Source: Eleginops maclovinus (Eukaryota > Chordata > Actinopteri > Perciformes > Eleginopidae). Taken from it: a stretch of DNA of 64,000 bases. Numbering within the stretch: position 1 is the stretch's first letter; each line of letters opens with the position of its first letter. The DNA lies in contig NC_086368.1 in NCBI RefSeq assembly GCF_036324505.1, positions 8,951,016 through 9,015,015 on the forward strand. The letters are read 5' to 3'. Shown in pieces: positions 1-10,565 of the stretch. Under the pieces are notes generated by a model. That model was not told the DNA's origin and searched no databases. It saw only the letters and a list, made by a program, of their open reading frames with translations. A program made the position numbers and the translations under genes.

Positions 1-1275
1 GGTCCCCCCAACGGAATGTTGACAACTGTAAAATATCCACAGACTTATCTCTTCAATCAAAAGTCCAGTCCACAGACAACATAGAGACAGTGAGCAACAC
101 CACAATGCTTTGTTTCCCCCTTTGTTTGGCAGCTGGGTTTGGAGGATAGTTCATGACTTCCACAAAGACCACCAATGTTGTCGGGGTTTCTCTGAGAAAC
201 ACTGCAAACCCTTGCTGTCTGATAATACACTGTCTGTCCACACAACGAAGATGAATAACTACCATGAGGAGGCCACGTCCTGTTTATGATCACGCTCTTC
301 TTTTTTCCAGAGGATTTCACAAGCTAAAGCTGAATGTATACACTGTAGCACACTGTAAAACATGACTTAAATAATGTAGTTCTTTTGAAGTAGATACAAG
401 AAATCATCTCTTTTGATCCCAAAAAGGCACACTTCAAAGCTCTGGCACTTCATAAGACCAGGGTACAATGAAGCACTGTAACCACATTTCATAATAGGGG
501 TTTTTCTCTGTACTATACCACCCCCCTGCCAGGATAATAGCCTGTTCCTTTAGTGCTGTTAACAGTGAATGCAACCCCTGAGATTCTCCCCAAGAAAAAT
601 GCTTCTTTGCAAAAAGACTACATTGAAAGATGTGAGCAATGCTCTAACATGCATTTTTTTAATAGCTTTTCCACTTTACTCCTTCTGGCTTTCAATGAGC
701 GATAAAAGGACCTTCAAAACACTCACACCTGAATGGAGTAATATCATTCATATGCTTTTTGGATTTGCTGTCAGGCAGTGTTACTTAATGTTAATTATTG
801 CCAATACATTTGAATATTTATTTATTTATTTGATTATTCATATTATTTCTGTTTTACTGTGTTTTTTTGTTGAAGTTGTATCTCTAAAGGGTTTCAAGGT
901 AGGGGCAGGAGGGGATGGGTAGGGGTTGGGGAGGCTTAGTGTAGTTCTGAAAATAAAAATAAAAAATAGAAGGAAGGTCATGTTCTCAATACTGTATGAC
1001 TGTCGTTCAATTAAAACATTGTTTCAAAAGAGAGCTATAATGAGCTTTCACATTTATCTAACCTTTTATTTTTATACAACATTCAAGATTCAAGACATTT
1101 ATCTGCCATTTGGTAGGTGTACAAGGGATTTATAAAATACAAATCTCTCAGTCCGGTTTGTTTAATATAAAAAAAGTTGTATCATACAATACCAGCCTTG
1201 CAAACATGAAAGGCTTCTGCTCCATTGGCACAATGAGTCCATTCACAAACTCAAGGTCAGACATATTCTCATCAC
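1..1275. other. Flanking DNA with no confident gene
   Basis: I see no recognisable domain here. An open stretch on the minus strand at about 57-320 contains several cysteines but lacks other coding signs. A minus-strand AATAAA is present at 1070-1065 and could serve the candidate tail above. Confidence 0.4.
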
Positions 1276-1399
1276 TTACCTGAGAAATTCCCCGTCACAC
1301 TTAATACGGTAGCTAGTGAAACAGCGTTCATAGATGGGAGTTACTCTGTTGGATTCTTTTCTCAAGAAACAAGGTTTCTGATTATCTTTGCACATGAAG
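1276..1399 (-). CDS. Candidate alternative last exon (cytoplasmic tail) of the CCP gene, or exon of an unknown neighbour
   Basis: After a pyrimidine-rich acceptor (tatttgttag), the frame that matches the phase-2 end of the transmembrane exon stays open for 40 codons. It contains KESNRVTPIYERCFTSY and ends in TAA at 1278-1276. It shares the motif T-x-P-I-Y with the main tail (TAPIY versus VTPIY). It has four cysteines, unusual for a cytoplasmic tail. The same bases form a good gtaagt donor, so it may instead be an internal exon. It lies beyond the first poly(A) signal, so its use would need read-through. I do not recognise a known domain. Confidence 0.22.
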
Positions 1400-1659
1400 C
1401 TAACAAATAGAGCCCCAGAACAATCGAAAATGTCAAAGAGAAAGTCAGAGGGCGAAGAATGCAGCTGATTGTATCTTTAACAGCCGCGGTTTCAGTCTGT
1501 AAACTGAAGAAACCACATTGTATGCCTCTTGAATCAACTTTTCACGAGTCTGTCCTAACAAAAAAGCACATGAATAACACATACAAGAATGGATTAAGAT
1601 TTGCATACACTCCAAACACACACACACAAAAATGGAAAAATATATTCCCAAGACTTCAT

Positions 1660-1946
1660 TCTTGACATGGAAGCTATGTTAAGGATTTTATTCCAGTCTA
1701 TAAAATAAATAACATACAAAATAGCAATTATATAGTGGTATTTCCAACTGCTAAAATAAAGTGGCAATAAAAAACATTACAAAAAGTGCTTGTCAGTGGA
1801 TTTTGATTTAAATGATGGTACTTTTACAGATTTGAGTATCTGACATTTGAAGTGCAATAACATTAAAGTGAGTTATCTTTTTTCCCCCTCAGAAGGGGCA
1901 CTGCTACTGTGTTTTTGGCAAGTCCCTCCTGGGTAACAGATGCTCT
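1660..1946 (-). other. 3' UTR and poly(A) signal of the CCP gene
   Basis: On the minus strand the sequence after TAA is A/T-rich and reaches AATAAA at 1688-1683, so cleavage is expected near 1665-1660. The 3' UTR would be about 285 bases. Confidence 0.5.
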
Positions 1947-1977
1947 TTAATAGATAGGCGCAGTTTCATTTGCAGAG
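1947..1977 (-). CDS. CCP gene exon 12: short cytoplasmic tail and stop
   Basis: After a tttgtcag acceptor, this exon completes the split Gly codon and encodes SANETAPIY, then TAA at 1949-1947. The tail therefore has about 15 residues, short but with a C-terminal Tyr. A consensus AATAAA lies downstream at 1688-1683. Confidence 0.65.
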
Positions 1978-4900
1978 CTGACAAAACAAATAAGGAGAAC
2001 ATTGTTTAGTTTGAGCTACATTCATAGTCGTGCAGAAAATGAAAACAACACGATATTCATGCTTTTTTTGACATCATATGCACCTACTTAAAAACTATAT
2101 TTTTAACATTTTAAACAGGATTTAACAGGTATGTTGGTTGACAACTGCTCTGATAACAGTAAACACACAGGAATAGACATGTACCTTTGTCAGGCTGGCA
2201 ATCTAAAGATTTTGGAACTGTAATAACTCCGGCTTCAGGTCTTCTCTGGTGTCATATGAGCTATGGTGTCATAAGGAATTTATGTCAGAATTGTTGGGTT
2301 ATGTAGTTTTTATGTTAAGACTTTAGTAGTTCACCAAAGGGTGCTTTATTAAGTATTATCTTAGTATTTTGAAATGTTAGTGTTAGTCGCTGCAACTTTG
2401 AAAGAACAATGATTTATTTGTCAAATAAGCTTTAACCCTGGCTGTGAAGCATGAGTGTGATTATATGAGGGTCAAGTTTAAGGAATGTTAATCTGGCTGC
2501 AATTAGGTATTCACTTTATTTTGATTTCAAGTGAATTTCACAAGATTAATAGTTGAAATTTTTCAGTGCCTTCTCTTCTGTACGTCTTTGTTTTTTAAAT
2601 CATGTTACATGCATTCCTATAACAACATTGTCACGAAATGTTATTTCTATCGAATTTTATTATTAAAGACATCCTGATTCACAATTCCGGGCTGAAGGGA
2701 AATTTCTTCCTGGTGCTGTGTCTATGTCACAGCCAGCTTTATTAAAGGATTTCCTGTTGACTTCCTTCATTCCTCAGCAAAGGCCAGGAAACACCGACCT
2801 CTAGATTTCCTCAAACAACTCACACAAGCAGTGAAGAATCTGAACCTATGTAACCTTCTCACAAGTAATTGCATATTACTTCACTGCATGCTGGAACTGT
2901 TTGCAGAAATATGTGCTAATATTGACCTGTACATTAGGTTCTGAGAGTACAACAATTATATTAAAGGTAAAAAGAGCAGAAAGGGAAGAGAATAAAAAGC
3001 ACAATCAAGTAGGAGTCATGCATTATGAGTTAAGAGTAAAACAGTGGATCTCACCCTTTTCTCTTCAGAAGAAACTTGTGTAAAAAGAGTGCCATTATAC
3101 ACACAGCTGTGAAGAAAGAAAAATATATATAACATTCTTTGTATTTCAACTGAAACATGTGGGTAAATGACTCCCAAGGACAACACAATTGTGCATTACC
3201 TAATGAAACGCATATCACACTCAAAATAACCGGCATGTTTCCTGAAAAAGAAATGCAAAGTTAAATGCATAGCATATATAAAGTTCAAACATCTTGATTG
3301 TACAGAGGCTCAATGACTCACCAGTGTCCTTGTTAGGATCTACAGCCCCATCAGGCTTATCTGCAAGTTTACAAGAGTTTTACTAGTAGGCTATGTAAAC
3401 TATTTAAACCGGCATGGACAACAGCACTCACTAAGACATCACAAGCATTATAAACACACACAAATAGGTCTATTGTGTTGATGTATATATTGCTCCCAGC
3501 GCATTCCTCTCAGTGTCTCCATGTTGGATTATTAAAGGAGAAAAGATCAACACATTAATATGAGCTGGCCCTGGGACTGAGGGAAGGATAAATGTCTGAA
3601 TATTAGATGACAGTTATCTTCAGTTAGTGGATTACATTTTTTATTATCTGCCTTGTAAACAATAATAATTAGAAGGCAAACTCAGAACCATAAATAACAT
3701 TAAGGAATAGCCTAATGGCTTTCTGGTGGAGATTTAATTGAGAAGATTAATACCACTATTGTTTGCTGTTGAATATGAGGCAAAATCCCCCAAACAGCCA
3801 ATCAGAAACTGGCTTATTCATATCTCATTTGGAGTCAACTGATGAATTATGTATATTATGTCAGCTGTGAGCAGTCTTCACTTGTTGCCAGGCAACTGCC
3901 CAAGCCTCAATAAATAGTATGTTAAATTACCTCCAATTTCTTTTTCACATTGTTGATGTTTTTACACTTTGGTTCTTCTGAGTCTTTAAGTATTAATTAT
4001 AAGTTCAACTTGTTCATTCAAGTAGCACAGAAGTCATTTTATTTTGTATTATGCTGATGAAAAATCCACTTTTAATTTATTACTCATTTAACCAATTTCA
4101 AAGTATTATATCTTGCATTAGCTTAAAAAATATTTGCAGCATTTATTTGTTTAAATCCCACAGTACGGTGGCTGACAGGTGCAAATGCATTCCAACAGCC
4201 CAAAACACTTCCATTAGGAGAAAGGCACTGCAGCTTCAAAAACGATGAAAATACTCTGTCACTGTCTTTGGAACGTACCCAAATTGTAAGTTTTATTGAC
4301 TCATATGAATAATGTGATCACATGATTCCTTTTGATATTATCGCAAATCTTTCGTAAGCTAGCTAGCTAACCTAGCAAACCAAGTCATTACAAATATACA
4401 AGCAACACTAACAGCTGGACAGTTTTATAGTCAACACTTTTTATAGTCAACAAGCGCTTCGGTCGCAGTGCATCACTTTTTAGTGTTCCTGTTTCCGTTA
4501 GGTTTCGAGTTTCTCGCTCAGTTTTTAGGAACTTTAAGTGTTTTTGTATTTTCAGTGTTTTGTTAATGCAGAGCAGTTAGTAAGCATTGAGTTTCATACG
4601 TTGACGAATGTTTCCGAAGCTGCAGAGAGTTTCTCCTATTAGAAGTGTTTTCACCTGTGGGCCTTTCCCCTGTGATGATTCGCAAACTAAAAAGACAAAC
4701 AGTTTACAAGGCTACAAGGAGGGCTCAGGAAGCATCTGCTGTTGAGAGGCACAGTAAAAGACTAAGCTACAAACTTGACAACTTAAAAAAAAAAAAAAGG
4801 TTCAATACCTTGAAATGAAGATGACGTCATTGATGTAACACTGGTTGTAGCTCTACCTCCAGCTGTCAAAATGTCTCTGCCACCTTTGAACAGAGCGATC

Positions 4901-7900
4901 AGAGCAATTCTTAGTTCTTCTAAAGCTTGGAGAGAATAAATGTGATTTGTTAAGCTGAGAAGCAATTTCTGATGTGCATGCAGCATGCACATAATCCAAT
5001 CATGCTGCCAAGCGCTGTGCCTAAAAGGTTTTTAACTTAATTACACGCCCATCGGTTTGTTGGGAGACATATTTCTGTACCTCCTACTGAAGGTGAGACA
5101 GCTGCTGTTGTTTTGGTTGTGACAGTTTTATCTCTGAGAGCTCTGGGTGTGGTAGAGGAATCTGTAGAAAGGGGAAAATAATAAGTCAAAATGTCTTAAC
5201 CAACTATAAAATCTTGTGAAACTGGATATCTCATATGGAGGAGGGTGATATTTCTATACCTTGTGCTGGAGGTGTAGGTTTTGGTGTTATCAAATACATT
5301 GCAGTTGTATATTTGGTCGTCGTACCTATGAATACGAAAACTGGTGAATTTACCTTGAGTTTTAATTAAATGCAGTTAATCAGCTATTTATGAGTTTGGT
5401 GAGGAGCATGCATACAGATTTCAGTTTACATGCAATGTGAGACATCTTTCTCCTAATCCTCCTAAATCTCATAATAGTCAATACCTTGATGAGTTGTTAA
5501 GGAGAGTATGAGTGTGACAGTTAGTATAACAGCAGCTGTGAGTGAGCACATCCATGAATGGTGAATAGAGAGATGTTGTAAAATTGAGTACTGATTTATT
5601 AAAGAGCTGGGATCAGAGTGTCTGAAGAGGAGTTGAAGTGATGATGTGTGAACTTGAAAGCAGTGTGTTCAATACAGAGTGTCGTCAGTGATACCATGGA
5701 AACACATATACAGTTTTTAATTGAACAAAGTATATTACAGATATTCACTTTGCAAGCCTCTGTTTATGCTCAGTTATGATCACGCCTGCGGCAGTGTCAG
5801 ATTTACCACTGACATAACAAGTAATGCTCACATTAAAACATGTCAAAGCATGCCAGTGGTTTTCTGAGGAATATTACATTGCAGGCAGAATTTCATTAAG
5901 CGGTTAAAGATCATCTAAGAACGTTAGATAAAGCCAGGTTAGAGATTTGTTTTTTTCCTTTGGATTACACACTTAAGTCAAACGTTTCTACAGAGGGGAA
6001 CCTGGATTTCTGTGTGTCATCCTATAAATCTGAAAATATTGACAAAAAAAAAAATTACACTTTTTTGTTTTTGGTATCGACCTTAGAAGGGTCCTATTAC
6101 GCTTTTTGGTATTTTTTCATTACGCCACATAAAGTCTGGAAATCTATCTACAAACATATTGTATGGTTTAAAAATGGGGGGACCTGAATAGACTTTTCAA
6201 AACAATGGGTTTATACATGCAAAACCACCTGTGTGGTCCTTAAACAATACTTGGTAACAATCACGCTTGGTCCACCTCAGCCTGCTTCTCATCAGTGTTA
6301 ACAGAAACAAACACATGAATGGATTGCGCTTACCTTCACAAGTTGGCAGTGGAGCATCATAATCACCAGTCTCGCTGCACATAATGCTATTTTTCCCAAT
6401 CAGCGTGAATCCTACATTACAGATGTACTGTATGATTTCTCCATATGTTGGTTCATCTTGAGAAACCCATGAGCTTTTGCCATTGGGCACTTCAACAGGT
6501 TTTTCACAAGTTACAACTGAGGAACAAGCCCAACAAATGTGTTACACACATTATTTTCCGATAATAAACAAGAATAAAATCAAACAATGCATATTGTTGC
6601 GCATAAACTTTGCTATATGCTGTCAAACTATGTGAATTGATAAAGAGAAAAAAAAGTCAGGAAAAAGAGGAAATATTCTAAAAAACACTGCTGTCTTTTC
6701 GTTTTATGTTGTGGGAAGTACCAAACAATATCAGGTTTTGGCTTCATAAAATACAAAAACAGAGACACTTACGTTCGCACGTGGATTTTCCAACCCACCC
6801 TGAAGCATAGCACTGTTTGTAGCTAGATCCACTGACTTGGAAGCTGTTGAAAAATGGAGACAAATTTATCAGGGGTGGTTTAATTAAGGAGGATTTTACT
6901 TAGGATTTTGGCATGCAAAAGAAGGGTAATTTCAAATTTGATAGTAAATTCAGTCAAGAACTAAGTATTAATAACTATCTCAACACACGCAAATAGTGAG
7001 CCAAGTTTCTAATCAGCGAAACCACAACATTCTGGCAACAGCTTTATTTGTGTTTCAAGACTTTCTGGTTATATTTCAAGGTTTCAAGGTTTCAAGGTTA
7101 TATTCAGATACTGTTTCCATTAGCGAATCCACCTTGACTTCAGTCATCTAAGGCTAATGCCAACAGCACTTTCTGTTGGGCAACTGTTTGCAGCACAGCA
7201 AAAATGCATACTTTGTGTGTAAATGAACGTCAACTGATGGCACCTTTGAGTTGTCTCTGTGTTGCCGACACTTGTTTCTCTACCTTTAAATACATATAAC
7301 TCAACTAGATAGCAATTAAATGGGGGGAAAAAATACCTTTCACATTAGTACTCACCCTTTGTCACAAATTACTTTTATTATAGCACCAAACAGGGTACCG
7401 GAACTGGTATTAAAGCTCATATTCGGTAGAACATTAGGGAGACCACAGTCCTTCTCTGTAATATAAAACAAACAGAGGTCAGAGTATTCACCTCAAAAGG
7501 TTGAAATAAAGGTTTGAAAAGCGGCTCTGTAATTAAATTAGAGAGCAGGACTTACTCTTGCAGGTGAGATCTGGTTCGGTCCAATTATCATCAACGCAGG
7601 TTATCACCCCAGAGCCACTGTCTTTGACATATCCATTTCCACACTGTAAAGTGACATCAACCCCCTCTGGAAAATCATTCATTAGAAGTGCATCATTGGT
7701 TAGGACGATATCTCCCCTTGCCTGAGGTTTGGGGCAGTTGGCTAGGGAAAAACAAGAGACAGAAATGAACAGCAACATTATTTTTGTTTTAAAATCTAAT
7801 AAACCATAGATATGAAAGCCTTTTATCCCCAAAAGTAAGTAAATAAATAAAGCTAATATCAGACTTGTTGTATAGTCATTTATATTAATGGAACAATGAA

Positions 7901-9185
7901 GGTGAGGAAATCCTCTATACAGTATGTAAGTTATGTAAATGATGGTTATTACAATTATTTTAAAAATATCACTCGCTTTTTATTAGGTCATAAAGTCAGC
8001 AGTTTAATGTTAGTTATAAATCATTATAAATGTCATTACTTAAGCTGTTAATTAATGGATCTTTCGTCCAAGAGTATTTCCAAAACCATGACATTTCACA
8101 GCGTTTTTTAAAATTATTTATGACAGATGTATCAACATTAAAAGGGTCACAGAAAAAGAAGCATACATTTCGTTCTCGCAACTTCAAACTTTATGGAGTT
8201 GTGTTATCTTTCACTAAACCACAGAACACACCAAAATATTCAGGGCAGTGCACTTAACTATAGACGATTTATTTTCTGTGATCTTTGCATATTTTTTTAC
8301 ATGTCTATCTAGAAGTACATCGCCTGCTGTATATAAATGACAGAAAACTTTACGGAGGAAAAAAATAGTAGAGAATAATTACTAGAGTTACAGTGGCCAC
8401 TTTATTAGATAAACATACTACATACTATTTATTTTTAGGGAGATCACAACATTCAGTTGTTGTCTAGAAGTTTCTTAATTCTCATTTCATTTAAAAAAAA
8501 AAAACAAAGCAAAAGGTTACTCCAATACTAAATCATGTATTCAAATGCATTAACACACAATGGCAGTGTTGACATACATGGAGACAATACAAGTTTTAAT
8601 GGAGGTGGGAAAAGTACTCAGATATTGTACTTGAGTAAAAGCAGAAGTACAATTACTATTATTTACTTTGTATACTGCAGGGTAGCTTGTTAATTTATTC
8701 CAGGTGTAACTAAAGTCTTTTTAAAGTGTTGATCACATACATTTGACATTATTTAATCCAAATCTGTAAAGTTACAAAAGGTATTAAATAAATGCAGTGG
8801 AGTATAATCATATAATTTACCTCTGAATTGTAGTGTAATAGTAATACAAAGTAGCAACAAATTGAAATACTCAAGTAAAAGTAAAAGAAAAATGATATAT
8901 ATTGATATATATTGATATATATATCAATATATATATATTGATATATATATATTGATATATATATATTGATATATATATATATAAACATAAAAACACGTTT
9001 AGTAGAGTTGACAAAAGATCTAGCCTGGCGTATCTTGTTTGAACAAGTGACTTACAAATATTATCTCATTAACCAGACTGCGAGCGGCTGATGTAAAACT
9101 AACCTGCTGCCTTCGCCACGAAGAGGTAGAGTAACAGCAGAGCTTTGACTGTTCTCCGTCCACAGGTGTCCAGAAAAACCTCCAT
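1947..9185 (-). CDS. CD46/DAF-like membrane complement regulatory protein (12 exons, complete)
   Basis: Joining the minus-strand exons 9185-9104, 7741-7556, 7455-7356, 6843-6773, 6516-6334, 5325-5260, 5161-5081, 4883-4809, 3360-3322, 3241-3200, 3106-3055 and 1977-1947 gives 1008 nt, or 335 residues plus TAA. All junctions are GT-AG and phase-consistent. Layout: signal peptide about 1-27; CCP1 (Cys30, 61, 76, 88, Trp81); CCP2 (Cys93, 120, 134, 145, Trp139); CCP3 (Cys150, 179, 193, 206); Ser/Thr/Pro stalk about 209-281; spacer 282-296; transmembrane helix about 297-321; short basic tail ending ETAPIY. N-glycosylation sequons occur at Asn80, Asn101 and Asn105. In this family, CCP domains bind C3b/C4b and limit complement on the host cell surface. 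The split CCP2, three STP exons, spacer exon and two-exon membrane segment match my recollection of human CD46, which has four CCPs. It could instead be a different fish CCP receptor, so orthology is inferred and no symbol is given. Confidence 0.8.
1978..3054 (-). other. Last intron of the CCP gene
   Basis: About 1.1 kb of A/T-rich sequence between the second transmembrane exon and the tail exon. No repeat or RNA gene was recognised. Confidence 0.55.
3055..3106 (-). CDS. CCP gene exon 11: second half of the transmembrane helix and stop-transfer
   Basis: A 52-nt exon encodes AVCIMALFLHKFLLKRKG, the end of the span followed by a Lys/Arg stop-transfer cluster. It follows a strong ttctttcttcacag acceptor and leaves in phase 2. 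Confidence 0.7.
3200..3241 (-). CDS. CCP gene exon 10: first half of the transmembrane helix
   Basis: A 42-nt phase 1-1 exon encodes NMPVILSVICVSL, hydrophobic, between ttttcag and gtaatg. Joined to the next exon it forms one membrane span of about 25 residues. Confidence 0.65.
3322..3360 (-). CDS. CCP gene exon 9: juxtamembrane spacer
   Basis: A 39-nt phase 1-1 exon encodes KPDGAVDPNKDT between cttgcag and gtgagt. It corresponds in position to the short exon of unknown function between the STP and membrane exons of CD46. Confidence 0.6.
3361..4808 (-). other. CCP gene intron between STP-C and spacer exons
   Basis: A 1.45-kb intron. The half next to the STP-C exon (about 4330-4798) differs in composition from the rest. 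It contains a short plus-strand reading frame from 4674 with a Lys/Arg-rich product and ends in 14 A. It may be a poly(A)-tailed insertion, but the source was not recognised. Confidence 0.4.
4809..4883 (-). CDS. CCP gene exon 8: STP stalk segment C
   Basis: A 75-nt phase 1-1 exon ends ATTSVTSMTSSSFQ. The acceptor (caaag) is weaker than its neighbours, so the 5' edge is the least certain in this gene. A run of 14 A (T on the coding strand) begins 8 bp inside the downstream intron. Confidence 0.55.
5081..5161 (-). CDS. CCP gene exon 7: STP stalk segment B
   Basis: An 81-nt phase 1-1 exon starts SSTTPRALRDK and is rich in Thr/Ala/Ser, consistent with a second mucin-like stalk segment. The acceptor is ctacag and the donor gtacag. 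Confidence 0.65.
5260..5325 (-). CDS. CCP gene exon 6: STP stalk segment A
   Basis: A 66-nt phase 1-1 exon encodes TTTKYTTAMYLITPKPTPPA, rich in Thr and Pro and a likely O-glycosylated stalk. Symmetric phase would allow cassette skipping, as known for the STP exons of CD46. Confidence 0.65.
5326..6333 (-). other. CCP gene intron between CCP3 and STP-A
   Basis: A 1.0-kb intron. The stretch at about 6080-6160 begins like the ends of the dispersed repeat at 17966-18415 (gtcctattacgctttttgg) and may be a decayed fragment of it. Otherwise nothing was recognised. Confidence 0.35.
6334..6516 (-). CDS. CCP gene exon 5: CCP domain 3
   Basis: A 183-nt exon, phase 1 to phase 1, encodes a full module beginning VTCEKPVEVPNG and ending LPTCEG. 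The four cysteines are present, but the conserved Trp before the fourth cysteine is missing; GDYDAPLPTC occupies that stretch. The module is adjacent to the stalk exons and so would be membrane-proximal. Confidence 0.85.
6773..6843 (-). CDS. CCP gene exon 4: second half of CCP domain 2
   Basis: A 71-nt exon completes the split module, with a third cysteine, a Gly-Trp, and the fourth cysteine followed by Glu. The acceptor is caacag and the donor is gtaagt. Phase is 2 in and 1 out. Confidence 0.82.
7356..7455 (-). CDS. CCP gene exon 3: first half of CCP domain 2
   Basis: A 100-nt exon starting KDCGLPN and ending just after the second cysteine with CDKG. The donor interrupts the glycine codon (phase 2). 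A CCP cut at this point is typical of split modules in regulators-of-complement genes. Two adjacent sequons, NMS and NTS, are present. Confidence 0.82.
7556..7741 (-). CDS. CCP gene exon 2: CCP/sushi domain 1
   Basis: A 186-nt exon, phase 1 to phase 1, encodes one complete sushi module with four cysteines and a Trp before the last one. It is preceded by a strong pyrimidine tract ending in tag, and followed by gtaagt. One N-W-T glycosylation sequon is present. Confidence 0.85.
8605..8890. repeat. Dispersed repeat, copy A (AGTACTTGAGTA family)
   Basis: The stretch from tactgcagggtagcttgt onward is clearly paralogous to 10293-10505, with interspersed mismatches. The outer parts hold recurring agtacttgagtaaaagtac motifs in both orientations, typical of a small inverted-repeat DNA element common in fish genomes. 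The family name was not determined. Confidence 0.6.
8893..8983. repeat. (ATATATTG/AT)n low-complexity tract
   Basis: Repeating gatatatatattgatatat units, with self-complementary portions. Confidence 0.85.
9104..9185 (-). CDS. CCP gene exon 1: start codon and signal peptide
   Basis: The ATG at 9185-9183 opens 27 codons. A short polar stretch with Arg-Arg is followed by the hydrophobic core LLLLYLFVA, ending Ala-Lys-Ala-Ala before a CAG|gttag donor in phase 1. This is a typical signal peptide for a secreted or type I membrane protein. The ATG is chosen because its frame joins CCP1 in phase; the longer open frame that starts near 9295 is in another frame. Confidence 0.75.
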
Positions 9186-9300
9186 GCCAGGCTACAGAAG
9201 CACACTGAAGATCTGGTCCAGGTTCTGTCTCTGTCGGTACAAATCCCCCAGAGAGGCGACGCAGAGAAGCGAGTCCCTCGGCTGCCGGTCAACACTGGTC
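9186..9300 (-). promoter_or_regulatory. Likely 5' UTR and proximal promoter of the CCP gene
   Basis: The bases directly upstream of the signal-peptide ATG are locally GC-richer than the surroundings. No TATA box is obvious and the transcription start cannot be fixed from sequence. Confidence 0.35.
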
Positions 9301-9929
9301 CTCATCTGAATACACCACTGGATTACTATCTATTTTTTTGGCCAAGCTAGAAGAATTATAGGAAGTTAGAAAAGTATGGCCTTCACAATAAAAGCACAAA
9401 GAAACATTGGGGTAATAAATACCAATTAAACACATTAATAATTAAAATCTTCCTAACATTGAATTACATAACATATATTTATATCTACACATGATTAACC
9501 CATCATACCATTGATGTGTCTATAACTAAATCCATAAGTGTATGATTCTAAATAGCCATTAGCACTTTAAAATTCAGTGACTAGTTTTTGGTTTAGTTAT
9601 GTGTGTTTTCATTGTTTTCTACTTATCTATATATTTTTGTGCCCTGTTTGTTGTTTGTATAGCGATTTATCTAGCCATCCACCGTTTACCAGTGTCTTAT
9701 TTTGAAAGTCAAAAAGGAAGCTTTGCATTTAAAATAGTAGCTATGTATTCCAGAGGCAGTGTGTGGACAACATGCACGGACAGGTTTCAGTCAGAGGTTT
9801 CAGAAAGACATGTTAATCTGAACTACTTTGCGGAGTTTCTTTGTTAAATGTGTGTGTTCTTTAACTACACCCTAAACTACACCCATTTCCAGTATGTCCA
9901 CCGGTAAGAGCAACTCAGTAATCCCACCT

Positions 9930-10200
9930 CCTGTAAAAAGTGGAGACGTCTCCAAAAGTTTTGCAACGCCAAAAAGTGGAAACACTGGGTGTGTTCCAAG
10001 GGGAAACCTCCCGGCCTGAGCAGCGAAAGGCATACGGAAGTGCCCAAAACTGCAGTTCATCGAATGGCCGCGTGGCCTGGCTCCAAAACAGAGCAGTTTA
10101 CATAGACCACCCCATGTTAATTCAAATTTATTTTACAGCGTGGTACAAAAATTGCTTTTGGTCTCTATAGCTAATTTCCCTATTCGTGACAACTTGGTCC
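9930..10200. repeat. Fish dispersed repeat (cagttcatcgaatggccgcg type)
   Basis: The sequence around 10050-10200 (tgcagttcat, ctggctccaaaa, catagaccac, then ggtctctatagctaatttcc) matches my recollection of a frequent teleost interspersed repeat. The boundaries are approximate and the class is unknown to me. Confidence 0.45.
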
Positions 10201-10292
10201 ATTTCAGAATAATATATATTTTACGTTTTGATTATAATTATTGATGTATTAAAGTTTTATCACAGCTGGTAAAGGTTTAACTAGTTTTAATG

Positions 10293-10565
10293 AATTTGTA
10301 TACTGCAGGGTAGCTTGTGAATTTACTCAAGGCGTAACTACAGTCAGATTTAAGTGTTGATTGTATTTCACATCATTAATCCAAATCTGTAAGGTAACTA
10401 AAGGTATAAAATAAGTGTAGTGGAGTAAAAGTAGGCTACACCATTTACATCTGAATTGTAGTAGAGTAAAAGTACGAAGTAGTATAAAATGGAAATACTC
10501 AAGAGAAGTACAGGTACCCTCAAATTCTACTTAAGTACATTAGTTGAGTAAATCTACTTAATTAC
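10293..10565. repeat. Dispersed repeat, copy B (AGTACTTGAGTA family)
   Basis: Paralogue of the copy at 8605-8890: both share tactgcagggtagcttgt, ccaaatctgtaa and atctgaattgtag in the same order. It ends with inverted agtacatt/agttgagtaa motifs at 10535-10560. Confidence 0.6.

Larger units (their letters stand above)
7742..9103 (-). other. First intron of the CCP gene
   Basis: A 1.36-kb intron. It contains a dispersed repeat (about 8605-8890) followed by an A/T dinucleotide-rich tract (8893-8983). Confidence 0.55.

Noticed and set aside
57..320. Minus-strand open frame with several cysteines
   Set aside because: No domain recognised, overlapping frames are equally open, and no convincing splice partner was found.
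569..922. 117-codon plus-strand open frame
   Set aside because: A/T-driven hydrophobic low-complexity product with no family resemblance; likely chance.
7070..7100. Three tandem tttcaagg units like the tail of the L2/CR1-group LINE
   Set aside because: Too short to assign to an insertion; may be a simple repeat.
8749..8988. Minus frame rich in Ile and Tyr
   Set aside because: Translation of an (AT)n microsatellite.
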